Positions 23,023 through 34,690 are shown, numbered from the stretch's first letter. The stretch: DNA of 64,000 nt from Oscheius dolichura (GCA_932521035.1 OW051496.1:9672001-9736000); one strand, 5' to 3'. Notes: generated from the letters alone by a model not told the origin. Numbers and translations are program-made.

Positions 23023-26000
23023 ATGATCCAGAAGAAGAGAAGCATGGGAGATAGGCCCCCACTGCTGGCGGAGCATGCAGAGAGCCCCACTGTCAGGAAG
23101 GTTTGCCGCTTTTTTTTGGATTAAAAGTCTTTTTTTATTTCAGAGGTCCATGAACTTACCAACAAAGCCACCCATGCTGCAAGATGTAACAACTCCTCAG
23201 GATGATGAGGTGGGTTATCACAGGAATGGGTCAACACCTATCATTCCCCTGGCCCTGTAGATTTTGAGCAGGGATTTGAATTTTAGAGCTTTTCGCTCCT
23301 TTGGTTGCCGTAGTTGTAACGATTCTTATAGTAAAAGCAGCTCAACAAGTTGCTGGCATGAGATTTTCTCCACCTTTTGGTCAGCTTGTTCCGCTAAAAC
23401 CCCCGTACAAAACGGGTAGGAAAACAATTTGGGCACGGTTATGCCCCAGATAGCCCAGGCTCGACATCGTCCCGAGTTCTAAACTTCCTACAGTTCTGTG
23501 CTGAAGTCTGTTCGAATCCACAATCTATAAAAGCTCGCTGGGTTCTTTTGAGGGGAAACTGGGTCGGCTTTCCCTCATTTTGGTAAGAGGGCGGGTTGGA
23601 AGGCATAGATCCCATGCTGAGACTGTTTGCCATAATCTACAGTGTCTTCCAGACCCTTTATACCCGATCCAGCCCTTTTTAATAAGGTTGCAAAGTCTGG
23701 AACACGAAATTCAAGTCCCGTATTGCAAAACCCCCTGCGGTTTACGCTCTTTTGATCATTTCCTTGAAGAAACCGAGCAGAAACCAGGCATTTCACCCGT
23801 GAAAAAGTGTAGGTCGGAAGAAATTGACTACTACTTTCATGTTTACGTCTAGATAAGGGAATAATAAAAAAGAAATGGAACTATCGAGTAGATAGAAGAT
23901 TTTCAGAACATGGCAGTCAAGATAACGGTGACAATTGGGCGCTTCTTGACCAATACGACTTCTCACGGTCTTCCTCGGATTCCTGTAAGCCAATTTTTCT
24001 ATTTCCTTCAATTTTTCATATTTTCAGAAGTCCAGAAGTTACTACGGTAGTCTCTTTTGGCTATTTGTTTGGCTCCTGGCCGCCACTGTCTTCCTAATTA
24101 CCGCAATGGCTCTCTACCGCAGATATTCCAGCCAGGTGCCCTCGACAGCTGTCACGGTAAGTGTGATTAAGTAGCTGGTACCTGGGGAAGGAGGACGAGT
24201 AAACTGACTGATTTCTGGAGGGCAAAGGACAAATCTGACAGGGGGATTTATTAGAGCCCTTGTGGTCAGCCGCCAGCGTGTGGTGACAGTTGTTAACAGC
24301 GGGAGAGGGGGAGGCACGGGCACGAGAGAGAATGCGTCAACATAACATCATCCAGATGTTTTATTGGGCTGTACGGAGGATCCTCAAGATCACTTTAACC
24401 TAGCCTCTTTTACCCTAAACTAGGGCTACCGTACATCTGTCTCTTTGAGACCTTTTGGCCAAACGGCGAAGAAAAGTCGACTGGAAATCGAAAGTCCCGA
24501 TCACTTTTGCTCAAAAGGTCCCGCGCAGAAGGGTTTGCCCCCCGTTTTGGTTACCCTATTTTTTGGAAAGAACTATACCATAATTATAGGGGAATGCCCT
24601 CAATATTTACCACCCCTGCCCGCCTAATTGAAACCCAAGGTTTTAAGAGGCTTTTCTCCTGCCTAAAAGGGTACTTTCCTAAACACAATGTTACCTATCC
24701 ATTAGAAGGGGCTTCCCTATTGTTTTCTTAGGCTACCCGAACTTAGCCAACCATAGTTCATTTCTCTCTCTCTCTTTCTCTCAGGCTCGCCTCTAGATTA
24801 ACCTTAAATTAGTCCTTTAAAACCCAAAAATAATGAGGTCTGTCTCTGCAGACGCTAAAAGGCCCCTTGCAAATGCTCTAATTTATGCCAATGAGCTGTT
24901 TGAGCCTCCGTTTTTATAAAGTGCCAGCAGTCAGCTGTGCCAGCCCAGGGAGTACTCACCTTTCGCATTCCTGTTCTTTTCTTATTTTTCTTACTTTTCT
25001 CAGTTCTTGTCCTTCTTATTTTCTAACCATTTAAAGTATAACTGATGGTAGTAAAAATTGTTTTCTGCTTTCTTCTTCATTTCACTTCTGCTTTTAAAAA
25101 GTCTATTTTGTTCCTAAAAGCCTTCTTTCCCCTCTATTTCGTTCTCCGCCTCATAATCTAAGTTTAACGCTAAATTTAATAAAAAAAGAGCTTCCAAATG
25201 GTCCTTTAACTTTCGTTGTAGGACCTTCTACCGGGTTTTGGCGGGCGTTGGAAAGGCTCCTATCCCCCTGCACCCATAAAGTCTCGGCAGTAGGGTCATC
25301 TTTATTCAAACCAGTTACAAAACTGTCACCTCCCGCCTTTATTCCTTTGTCTTGCCGGGGTGCAGGGGATCGGGCTATCTTGTACAGAGCTGTTGGAAAG
25401 GTCGCAACATCTCCCCTAATAAATCAGCTTGAATTCCATCTCTGGATATCTGTCTCCCGCTGACTTCCAGTCTTTATCGTCATCGAATCATATGTGTTCG
25501 TGTGCCACGTGGTCCCCGTCCCATTTTTCTTCTAAAGAAGGTGGTTTTTCTCCCCTTTCACGGCGCTAGAATACATTTTCTTCCGGTCCACTCTGTCCTT
25601 TTGGCTCCCCTCCCCTTTGCCAAGACTTGTTCGTTCCCTCCTGTTCCTTCCGCCATTGTCGCTCCTACTCCCAAACACTATGCATCTGGAATAAGTTTGG
25701 GCTTTGAGTAGATTATGAGCAGTTAAGGTCAGACGGGGAGACAATTAGCCAGGGCCAGAACAGAGGTCCAGTTGTCATTAGGCGGCCGGCTAATCGCATT
25801 CTTACGCTGCTGGTGATGAGACATCATGAGCCATAGAAACACAGGGGGGCATCATCTCATTTTGTCTCTAAATTAGGGTCACACGACCCAGAAATTCCAT
25901 CCTGGCAGGCCTTGCCTGGCTCCTCATCCTATAGTAAGCTCTTGGGGATACTGTAGCCCTTTTTCTCACCTTGATACGTGAAAACTTCCTGATTTTTCAT

Positions 26001-29000
26001 GACTGATTTCTTAAAACAAATACCCGCCTGGTCCGTCAGTTATCACCTGGATCTTCATCAATCTCGCTTCTTGTCATTTTTACACAAACAACCCGGGGTT
26101 CTTATTGGGGTTCCGTCTGGGGTCTTGAGACGAAGGGTGACAGATTTTTTTGTCTTAGGGGACTCTGTTCTTCGCTCCCCCTGCCGGCTCATCCCGCTTT
26201 TTGAGCTTTGAACCAACCAGTTCGGCCCCCGGTGTTTCTTTCTTGACACACCCGTCGGCTTCTTCAACTTGTCCTCGGCTATTCTTTTGTCTCGGGTCAT
26301 TAGTTAACAAATCCGTTCTCTGGCAAACATTCTCCTTCTTTTTACCCTCTCTCTACAGCTGGTCATTAACTTTTACGTGCCACTGGACACTTTCCAATTA
26401 GTGACTCCCCCGAAAAAAAAGAGAACTGGTGTTCAAATCTTCTTTTCATCCCCACCCTTTTAAACTACCGTATTCTTAGGATCATTCCCTTTTAGAGGAA
26501 GGTAAGAGCCCCCTGCCCCTCTGTATCGCTCTCCCAATCTCGTCTGAAACCTTTCCAACCTCATATTAGATTGACCTAAAGAGCCGTTACGTCGCTTTTT
26601 ATGAACCCCCCTTGGGTATCCACAATGTTTGGAACCTCTCCTCCTGTTGGCCGGCCCCCCGTCCTTCCCGAAAAAGAAACACCTGACGGAAATTCGAGAG
26701 TACGAGGTTCCCGGAGCGGAGGGAGACTATCCATCTTTTCCGTAGAAGATCAGCAGCAAAGATCCCCGCCCTTGTCATCCTCTAGTTCTCCTCAAGTTTC
26801 TTCAGTTTATTCTTAACTCATTTTTCTTTAAAAACTAGAAGAGTAACCCCCAGTAACTTCTCAGATAAGGCGGCACTGACCCAGGACCCCTGGGGGACCT
26901 GGCCGCGCCGAACCCGTGAACTTCCAGGGGTCATAAGGTGGATCTCCTCCTTTTCCTTGGAGGACCCGGCCATTACAATCTCGGAAAAATACCTTATTTA
27001 GTACCGTAACATGCGAATATCCCTAGAAATATCCTAGAAACCAAAGTAGTCTCGTCCTCCTCGGCTCGGGTCTCAATAGTCCAATCCCTTGCACCCGTAA
27101 AGTCTCGGCCGGAGAATCGCCTTTATTCAAAACTGTTACAAAACTGTGACACCTTGATATCTTTGTCGTGCCGAGATTTTACCGGTGCAGGAGATCGGAC
27201 GGAGTCATCCTCCCCCGTCCTCCGACGTGGCTACAGTTTTTTCTCCCTACCCACTCTAAAATTCCAATAGCTTTTAGCCTGAGCCATATATACGAATGTC
27301 TGACTCACAGCTAGGTAAAGGCTATATTTTCACAATACCCCCTTCCACCACTTCCCCCTATACGGCTCCATAAATCACCAGTTTGTTATGGTCTCCCCCT
27401 CCTGCTGGCTCACCTTTGGTCCGCACTTATCCCTAATGCATAAATCTACTAGAGGTCTTTGTCTCCCGGCTTTTTTCCTTGTGTCTGCACGGGACCCTAG
27501 GGTCTTTCCCCATTTCCTTCCATTCTCTAGTACTCTTTTGTAGAGGGTCCCGCCACGAAAAAGATGGGCCTGCATCACGGCCCGCCGGGATATGAAGAGT
27601 CTCACAAACTGCCCCTGAAGGAAGAGGACGATGTCCGGTGGGAGGAGATCAAAGTCAAGGGACGAACCTTCATGGACAATACGACGGCTCATGGAGCGAA
27701 GCGCGTCCTCATAGCCCACAGTAACTATGCCCGTTACTTCTGGGCCATTCTCTGTATGTGTGGCTGTATTGCCCTGGCCTTTGTGGTCCGTCTCCTTGTC
27801 ATGAAATATCTCAGCCATGAGAAGATCACGTCCATTGAGGTACGAATGAGAGAGACGGGGGAGAACAACAGGGTGCGGAGGAACCCTGTCGTCATTGGGG
27901 GTCCTCTTGCAGAATGAGAGAGAGAGAGAGAAAGACGTGTGATTTTTTATTACAACCTCGTGTTAGCAGCGCCGGGGGATCAAGAATGAGGGCTGGTTGA
28001 GTCACTCACGGGAGCCAGGTCTGGGGGGCAGTGTACACGAAACAGGCCTTGGATTGTCCTTACCTATGGACCTTACCTCCGAAAGTTCCCTACCCAATCC
28101 CCCTTACCCGTTGGAAGCACTATAAGATACCATAGGCCGACTTTGATCAGTTGCAGTAATAGAGGGGTAGGGAGGCTTGATTGATAAGAGGGTATTTTCT
28201 AGTCCTAGCGTTCTAGAACCCTGGTTTCTATCTCGTAAATCAGTCTACTGGATAAACTTTACCCTAGCCGAGGGAAAAATGGATACATCACGCTTTTGGG
28301 ACTTTGGGGGCCTGTCAAAGGGGACAGTCTCTTTTGTCCATGATAGTCCGATCCTCTGCACCCGTAAAATCTCGGCAGAAGGATCATCTTTATTTGAATG
28401 TTACAAAACTACGACGACTTAATACCGTTGCCTTGTCGAGACTTTACGGGTGCAGGGGATCGGACTATTGAGGGCCAAACTGTTTGACCTTGGATGATCC
28501 TGGAGGATTTCTAACGGGGACTTCCCCAAACCTCGACTCCACCAAGCCAGGGGGCAGTATATCTCCTGGGTAACATTATCCTCCCTTCCCCTTCTTCTCC
28601 TTTCTTTCCGTTCCTCAAAACAACTATAGTAAGACCTAGAAGTAGGTTCGTGTACACTGGCCACCAGCTTGTAGCCGGCCCACCCAGCTGGTCACCGAAA
28701 CCATGGGCCAGAGGTCAAAAATTCGGAAGAATCGGGGGCATGTCTGGTGCAGTCGAGCGGGCAAAAACCCTGCAAAAAAGAGCGTCCGAGAATATTGAAT
28801 AATTAATTTATTTCCTGGTTAATCTGGTACCTTCTCATTTTCAGTTAAAATTTGACCATGTGGAATTCCCGGCAATTACCTTCTGTAATTTGAATCCGTA
28901 CAAGAAGAGTCTGGTTATGATGGTCCCTTCGATTCGGGATACTGTAAGACTATTTCTATAGTAAAAACAGGAGAAAAATTAAGATGGATGTCTATGACAA

Positions 29001-32000
29001 CGCGAAGACTAGCAGTAAAACGACGGAGGATAAGAAGAAGCCAAAAATTAGCCGAAAACAACTGGCTTTGGAGAATCAGGAAAGGGTGAGGATTTGGCGG
29101 GCCGTTTCTCATTTTTAAATCCATTTTTAGGCTTTGAGACTCTTCGCTAAAGATATAGAAAATGAGCGGAAGGAATTGAACAGGCAAAGGGCCAGCCGAT
29201 CCACGACGAGTCGAGAAGCAAGCCCAACGGATACGGCCTTCGGACTACGAAATTTCGGGCGCAGGAATAAACGCCAGGCTTTGGAGGACTATTCTAATGT
29301 TTGTGCAGACCTTTAAAATTATATTTAAAAAAATATTTAGACTCGATATGAAGCGATAGAAGCTCACTGTAAGTGTGTGGGAAAGCTGGACATGGAATGT
29401 ATTCGATTTGAGTCTCCGCCAACTAATGCTGTAAGTAGGGGAACTTGACAATTTCGGAGCATTTTTCTTCTTTTAGCTAGAGTAAAACCTCTATAGTCTG
29501 GTGGATCTCAATGTGGCGATCATTTTGAGCTATAAATTTCCTAGAAAACTGTAAATTTCGGGACGGTAGGGAGAGTTGGCGCGTAACCGGGAATACAGTG
29601 TCCTTCTCCTTCGCTTCCCGGGAAAAACGTAGTTTCAAACGGTTTTCAGACTTTTTAAAAATACTTTAGGGAATAGATAACCTAGAAAAGAGGTCTAGCT
29701 TTCCAGAAACATTAGTAATTGAAAAAAATCTCCATTTTTAGAAGGCTAAATGTGTCTGCACCTATGATCGCGACATGATGCAAGCCTGGCCCTGCTATAA
29801 TCACACGTGAGCCATTTTTTCATCATTTTATAGCCATTTTTTTTTGTTTATATTAATTGAAATGCTGTTTTTAGTCTCTGGTACGATCATGTCTGTCCTT
29901 TCTGCCATAAAGACGGTTTCTGTGAGTCCGTCGCTCCGGCAGACGTAATCCCGGACGCTTTGGATTGCAAATGTCGAAATCGAACCGGCCCCAATACGAG
30001 TAAAGATGTGAGTTTTGTTTCCCCCACAAAAAAGACTCCGAGCTTTGCTTCCGCTTACCGTAATCCGCTTTCAGCCACTCGAAATAAAATACGGCTTCAG
30101 AAAGGTAACATTAGTGAGAGACAAATAAACACATGGTGAACACGTAGCAGCACTATCACAGTTCACACACTCTTCTTTATTATTAGTTCATTTTAATCAC
30201 AATTTTATACTGTATACACTGGACTATATAATAAAACTAAAAGAATGTTTCAGACACCGTATTGTGTAATCAAACCCGAAGCGAAAATAAGGAAATTATG
30301 GCTGGAGCAGACGAATCTTACGGAGGAGACTGAAGAACCAAGTAAGTCTTCACCTTCATGGGGGTTTTATAAACGGATCCGAACCGAATTTTTGGAATAG
30401 TAACCACAAGAAATTCCCCCGGGGAAGGGTCCACAAGGGAGGTCTGCCCAGTTTCTTGTGAATACGCCCGCAGGGCTCTTCATACACCCAAAAACCTGAA
30501 CCAAAGTTTCGGTGTCGAACTTGTGACTGAGTCCGACTCGGACCAACCCAAACAGGGTCCAGATCGGCATTTCTTTTTCAAGAATAAACCCCGGGTCGGA
30601 TCGTGCCCAAACCGAACCAGACCCAAAGGCCAAAAGGATAGACCCACACAGCCCTGTTGAAGACTTCCCAGTAGAGTTCCCAAGAAGATTACCCTCTAGT
30701 GGAGAGGCTCCGAAATTTTGATCCACTTTTACTGTAATCTGCCCTGATCCCGGCTGTGGGATCAGCTCTCCGTCCTATTTTCTTTTTCATTATCCAGTAA
30801 TCCCTCCTTTTCAGCCACTCCTCCCACCACTCCAACCACAACAACAACTAGTAAGTTTTTCTCAAAATTCTTCCTTCTAATTCCCGAGTTTTCCCCTTTC
30901 TAATCAAAATTTCAGCTAACTTGTCAAACAGTACTAAATTAGTAGCTATTATACGTGCTAAAAAATAGAGTAAAACCTTAGGAAAGCCCCCAACGACTAC
31001 TAAAAAACCGACAACTACTAGTACGACTACCACCACAACTACTACAACAACAACCACAACTCCACGGCCAACCACCACAACCGCGACAACGACGACCAGT
31101 ATGTGTAGTCACTAGCACTGTAGCCAAGAAAGAGAGGAAGAAAAGACCTTAGGGTCCCGCACGGAAAATTAAATGCTTTGAAGAATCACAGAATGAGCAC
31201 CGTAATCCGGTAAAAAAACCATCTTTAAAATACCTAAAAATTAGAAAATAGACCTCTTTTTACGGTAGAAATACAGTATCCCCGTTTACGGGTGCTGTAG
31301 AGCCAAAAAGGGTGAAAAAGAGTAGAAATACATAGAAAATAAAGGAATGGATACCGTAATCCAGTTGGAAGATCCTTTAAATTGCCTGAAAACTAGAGAA
31401 TAGTCCCTATATTTTCCAATTTCAATACAGTAAGCTGTCTGTTTCAGCCCTGCCTTCTCCAACGGCAACATCGCGCCCCAATCAGAATCCTATTGTCACT
31501 GCTCCAGAGACGATTAAAGCTATGGGCTTTGCTGTATGTTTCCACCAGGATTTTGGTCTATTTTCTGGATTAGGGAATGACAGACTCCGTTGCTATGTTG
31601 ACCAAGGCGAAGGAGAATCTGATGTTCACAATGGCGGCCCTCTCCGAGGCGCAGCGGATAGTCTTGAGCCATTCTAAACACGAATTTATTGAGATGTGCT
31701 CATTTAATGGGAAGGAATGTGATATTGATGAGTATGTTTAGCCAAGTTTTTAGTAAAAAATGGGAAAAATGGTTTTAGAGACTTCAAACTGCATGTGGAT
31801 CCAGAATTCGGCAACTGCTATACGTTCAATTATGATTTGAACAATAATTTCACCAGTAGTCGAGCCGGTCCCATGTATGGTAAGTCATTTATCTTTTTAT
31901 GTCCTTCTCCCGTAAAAAAAACTAGCTCTTTCCTTCCTGTTTAGTCATTTTCCCAGACGGAATGGGCCGGCGCGCCCAGATAAGTGGAATAGGCTCTAAA

Positions 32001-34289
32001 TTGGAATGTTAACTTTATAAGGCTCGCATTTTCTTTAAATTAGAGTGATAAATTGAAGAAAATGGACAGTTCTGTAGAGAAAATTCTGGGCTACATTTGG
32101 ATAGTAAAATGATCTAGAGAAGTTCAAAACGTTATTGACTTTTGCCATGTTTAAAAGTTTAAATGTTAATATGGGGGTTTGAAATCCCGCGCAATAGACT
32201 ACCGCTCGAAAAGTGGGAATTCCTGGGTTTTATTCGATCTTTTTTAGCTGTTTAATAATTATGTACGCCTGTGGCAGACTATTGTGCCTTTTTTTATTTT
32301 CCCTGCGTCTCATCTCCTCCCCCCGCCGCGTTTATTCCCACGCCCGGTTAGAATCAGACAACTGTCCCAGTTCCCCGTAGAGCATCGGCAGCCGGGGAAG
32401 GCGACCATCCCCTGACCGATCGAGATCGCCGGTTCAATAGCCCAGCTTCGTGGACGTTTCCCACCGGTTTAAGAATTGGAAGCGAAGAACGTAGTGCTCC
32501 CTGTGCCTGCTTGAATAGTCGCGACTTTTCAAGGGGGAATGCACTTCACAGTGTGTAGCCACGTGGCAATGTGGCCGACACTTATTGAGCCTGGCAGGCT
32601 AATTTTTGGAAATCCCCGAGACGTCGGGGAAAATATCCGACGACCGGGAAGGTGTCTTCAGTGATCCTCCTGCCGAGACTTTACGGGTGCAGGGGGTCGA
32701 ACTGTCTAGGACCGCGTCGTAGAAAAAGGGAGAAAAAAAGGCTACTGTATTCATTCTGTTATCAAATACAGTATATTTTCTAGGAATTCGTGTCCTCCTC
32801 TTTGTCAACACCTCCGACTATATGTCAACTTCGGAATCAGCTGGAGTGAGGATTGCCATCCACGCCCCGACAGAGTATCCTTTCCCGGATACGTTTGGCT
32901 ATTCTGCCCCGGTCGGCTTCGCTTCAAGCTTTGGAATGAAAAAGGTTCTTTTTCTGAATATTTTGTGCTTTTCGGGTCCTCTAGCGAATATCTGATCGCT
33001 TCGAGACCCAAGGGAGTTCCTAGCAGTCCAATAACCCATTTTTCCAGAAAATAATCAAAAGATTGCCTTATCCTTGGGGAGATTGCGTCGAGGGTAAAGA
33101 TGTCAACAATTCCCGCTACATTTACAAGGACTATGACTACCAGCCAGAGGTAAAAATCAGCCCAAATGTTCTAAAACTCTATTTTTAGGGATGCCATCGA
33201 AGTTGCTTCCAAAATCGACTGATCGACGCCTGTTCCTGTGGAGATCCTCGATTCCCCGTACGGAGTGACAGCGGGACGCAACACTGCTCTGCTTTCAACG
33301 CCACTGCCAGTACGTTTTTCACCTAGAAGGGGTTGTAAAGGGAGAAGGAAAAAAAGCAAAAATGTTTGGACGTCGAGAGGAGTCGAACTTTGGTCACTGT
33401 TCTCCTGCGCCGCGCCACTTTCCGCTGCGCCATATAGCAATTTTCGGAAAATTCCAGGAGACTGCCTCGAGTCACACATCGGCTCTGTCGGAGATTTCCA
33501 CCACATAACAGAGAGCATGGACAGTTGCCTTTGCAAGCATTCCTGTACTGAAGCCGTCCATGAGGTCACTTTCTCCTGTTCGAAATGGCCTTCAGGTGCT
33601 ACTGACGTAAGAACCCCTCTTCTTTTTTTTTCAATTAGACTCCCATTTCCAGCTAGGAGACTGCGAAGGGATGACAGAAAGCGAATGCGAGGAGTATTAC
33701 AAACTGAACGCCGCCATGGTTGAGGTCATTTTCCCCCGTTTTTTCCTCAAATTGACCTAGTTTTTCAGATCTTTTACGAACAGTTGAATTATGAACTCCT
33801 CCAGGAATCCGAGGCCTACGGCCTTGTAAATCTAATTGCCGACTTTGGAGGTCATCTCGGATTGTGGCTAGGTAATTGAAGAGGGGGAGAGAGATACTTT
33901 TCGGTCTTCAAAAGAGAAAAGACGGGGAAAAATCCGTTCAGGAGCCTCTGCAATAACCCTGACTTGAGTTCCCTTCCTTACCGCCGGACCCGTAAAGTCT
34001 CGGCTGCTGGAGGGATAGTTCAAAATATACAGAGCATTCAGTCGCCGAAACTTTACGGGTGCAGGCCCGGGCCGGGTTTCCCGCGAAACAGTTGAAATTC
34101 AAATAAATCGTTTCAGGATTCTCTGTGATTACTGTAATCGAAGTATTGGTCCTGCTCATCGACGTGATTTCCATCTGTTGCCAGGCAAGGAAAAAGAAGA
34201 AAATGGAACGAATGGAGACGCTTCGACGGCTGAAAGAAGAACAACAGGAAGCAAAACGTCAGGCGAAGGAGAGAAATATCCAGATTTAA
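23023..34289 (+). CDS. Degenerin (DEG/ENaC cation channel, MEC-4/UNC-8 type), long N-terminus isoform, 824 aa
   Basis: Two-transmembrane, amiloride-sensitive-type sodium channel subunit of the plasma membrane. N-terminal exons: 23023-23100, 23144-23209, 23907-23984, 24028-24156. Shared exons: 28845-28943, 28984-29085, 29131-29298, 29341-29430, 29742-29806, 29875-30007, 30254-30341, 30815-30850, 30982-31098, 31448-31533, 31574-31731, 31779-31879, 32784-32944, 33048-33149, 33189-33309, 33458-33606, 33653-33724, 33769-33871, 34117-34289; total 2,475 nt. Seen: the gating HG motif in [12 protein letters not shown]1; [13 protein letters not shown]; a furin-like RRNKR site at the end of exon 29131-29298; Cys-rich domains; a Thr-rich spacer; [19 protein letters not shown]; pre-TM2 [13 protein letters not shown] with Ala at the position mutated in degeneration alleles; and the GFS selectivity filter. 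Several MITE-like repeats occupy its introns. An acceptor lies 6 nt before the ATG. Confidence 0.93.
24425..24575 (+). repeat. REP2 fold-back repeat (copy 3)
   Basis: Contains GCTACCGTACATCTGTCTC, GAGACCTTTTGGCC, TCCCGATCACTTTTGCTC and AAAAGGTCCCGCGCAG, collinear with 11110-11270. Confidence 0.65.
25254..25378. mobile_element. MITE-like palindrome, REP1 copy 3 (right arm deleted internally)
   Basis: Left arm TATCCCCCTGCACCCATAAA continues into GTCTCGGCAG. The right arm reads CTTGCCG then GGGTGCAGGGGATCGG, lacking the AGACTTTAC part. The internal GTTACAAAACTG is shared with copies 4 and 5. Confidence 0.7.
26601..26816 (+). CDS. Doubtful 71-codon Ser/Pro-rich ORF
   Basis: Open from ATG to stop, starting [20 protein letters not shown] with a Ser-rich tail ending VSSVYS. 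Composition looks more like coding than the neighbouring ORFs. There is no family match and no clear splice partner. It lies inside the long degenerin intron and could be an unused exon or chance. Confidence 0.2.
   Translation: MNPPWVSTMFGTSPPVGRPPVLPEKETPDGNSRVRGSRSGGRLSIFSVEDQQQRSPPLSSSSSPQVSSVYS
27077..27200. mobile_element. MITE-like palindrome, REP1 copy 4 (long type)
   Basis: TAGTCCAATCCCTTGCACCC followed by GTAAAGTCTCGGC; right arm GTGCCGAGATTTTACCGGTG. It shares the internal TTTATTCAAAACTGTTAC with copy 3. The flank GTCTCAA matches the outer end of copy 1. Confidence 0.75.
27564..27839 (+). CDS. Alternative first exon of the degenerin (92 codons, second TM1; isoform 799 aa)
   Basis: A single open exon starts [16 protein letters not shown] and carries a complete degenerin N-terminus: [13 protein letters not shown] with the HG gating motif, then TM1 ([20 protein letters not shown]). 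It ends in phase 0 at a GTACGA donor, exactly matching the phase of exon 28845. No second set of C-terminal exons exists between 24156 and 27564, so this is best read as an alternative promoter/first exon rather than a separate gene. The isoform totals 2,400 nt. A TATATA lies about 280 nt upstream. The two N-termini differ throughout except around NTT.HG. Confidence 0.85.
28344..28467. mobile_element. MITE-like palindrome, REP1 copy 5 (long type)
   Basis: TAGTCCGATCCTCTGCACCC left arm and ACGGGTGCAGGGGATCGGAC right arm. Internal GGATCATCTTTATT is shared with copy 3. It lies in the intron between the alternative first exon and exon 28845. Confidence 0.8.
32665..32705. mobile_element. Solo REP1 end
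   Basis: Only the right arm is present (CTGCCGAGACTTTACGGGTG, then CAGGGGGTCGAACTGTCT), with no left arm in the preceding 150 nt. Degenerin intron. Confidence 0.6.
32973..33008. repeat. Short hairpin, GAAGCGA family (copy 4)
   Basis: CGGGTCCTCTAGCGA and TCGCTTCGAGACCC form an imperfect hairpin in a degenerin intron of about 100 bp, occupying a third of it. Confidence 0.45.
33363..33434 (-). repeat. tRNA-like (SINE-like) element, antisense in degenerin intron
   Basis: On the minus strand a D-arm/A-box-like TGGCGCAGCGG is followed 35-40 nt later by a B-box-like AGTTCGACTCC. Acceptor and T stems do not pair, so it is not a functional tRNA. A similar arrangement occurs at 49012-49090. Confidence 0.45.
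33982..34066. mobile_element. MITE-like palindrome, REP1 copy 6 (short type)
   Basis: GGACCCGTAAAGTCTCGGCT and inverted GTCGCCGAAACTTTACGGGT, about 85 bp in all, in the last degenerin intron. Confidence 0.7.
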
Positions 34290-34690
34290 TGGAACCCTAG
34301 AATCTTTTTTCCTGTAAAAATCCGTTGTTCCCCCTTTTTCCCCCTCCAAAATGAACCAGGATACCACTTTTCCCGAGCGCCTGCACCCGTAAACTCTCGG
34401 CAGCTGGAGCTTCTTTAGCTTTACCGCGCCCAATTCCCTATTTCTCCTGCTGCCGAGATTCTACGGGTGTAGCCGCGCAGAAAAACTGCTCTCCCTGGGC
34501 TCTAAATGGTACGTATTCACTGTGATCTCTCAGCCAGGCTGACACTCCCCTCTCCCTCCACAATTAATCACATTTGTCATTGGAATGCTTTAAAGTAAAA
34601 ATATTAAACATAAAACTCGTAAGAAACGGCGAGAAATTGGGTAAAATAACCCGTTAAATGGTGAGAAATACAGGAAAAATGAAAGGAATA
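34290..34690. other. Convergent intergenic spacer with a REP1 copy
   Basis: Between the degenerin stop and the stop of the minus-strand gene at 34691. Contains REP1 copy 7 at 34378-34479 and otherwise AT-rich 3' flank. Confidence 0.5.
34378..34479. mobile_element. MITE-like palindrome, REP1 copy 7
   Basis: CGCCTGCACCCGTAAACTCT left arm with inverted AGATTCTACGGGTGTAGC right arm. Internal CAGCTGGAGCTTCT and CCGCGCCCAATTCCCT are nearly identical to copy 8 at 34988-35090, and the pyrimidine-rich 5' flank is similar too. Confidence 0.75.

Larger units (their letters stand above)
24157..27563. other. Long degenerin intron with repeats and a possible internal promoter
   Basis: No further degenerin exons seen. 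Holds REP2 (24425-24575), REP1 copies at 25254-25378 and 27077-27200, and a pyrimidine-rich CT microsatellite near 24765-24785. A block at 24865-24925 with TGCAAATGC, TAATTTATGC and TTTTTATAAAG resembles POU/homeobox sites followed by a TATA element. A short Ser/Pro-rich ORF lies at 26601-26816. Confidence 0.5.

Noticed and set aside
24157-27563. Upstream degenerin exons as an independent truncated gene
   Set aside because: The last upstream exon ends in phase 0 like the alternative first exon, and no terminal exon follows before 27564, so alternative promoters explain the data more simply.
30367-30726. 119-codon minus-strand ORF in a degenerin intron
   Set aside because: The sequence lies wholly within an intron between exons 30254-30341 and 30815-30850 and shows no domain; its overlap with a second frame of similar length suggests chance.
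33363-33434. Functional tRNA gene in degenerin intron
   Set aside because: A and B boxes are present, but neither acceptor nor T stem pairs, so it was recorded as a tRNA-like repeat.
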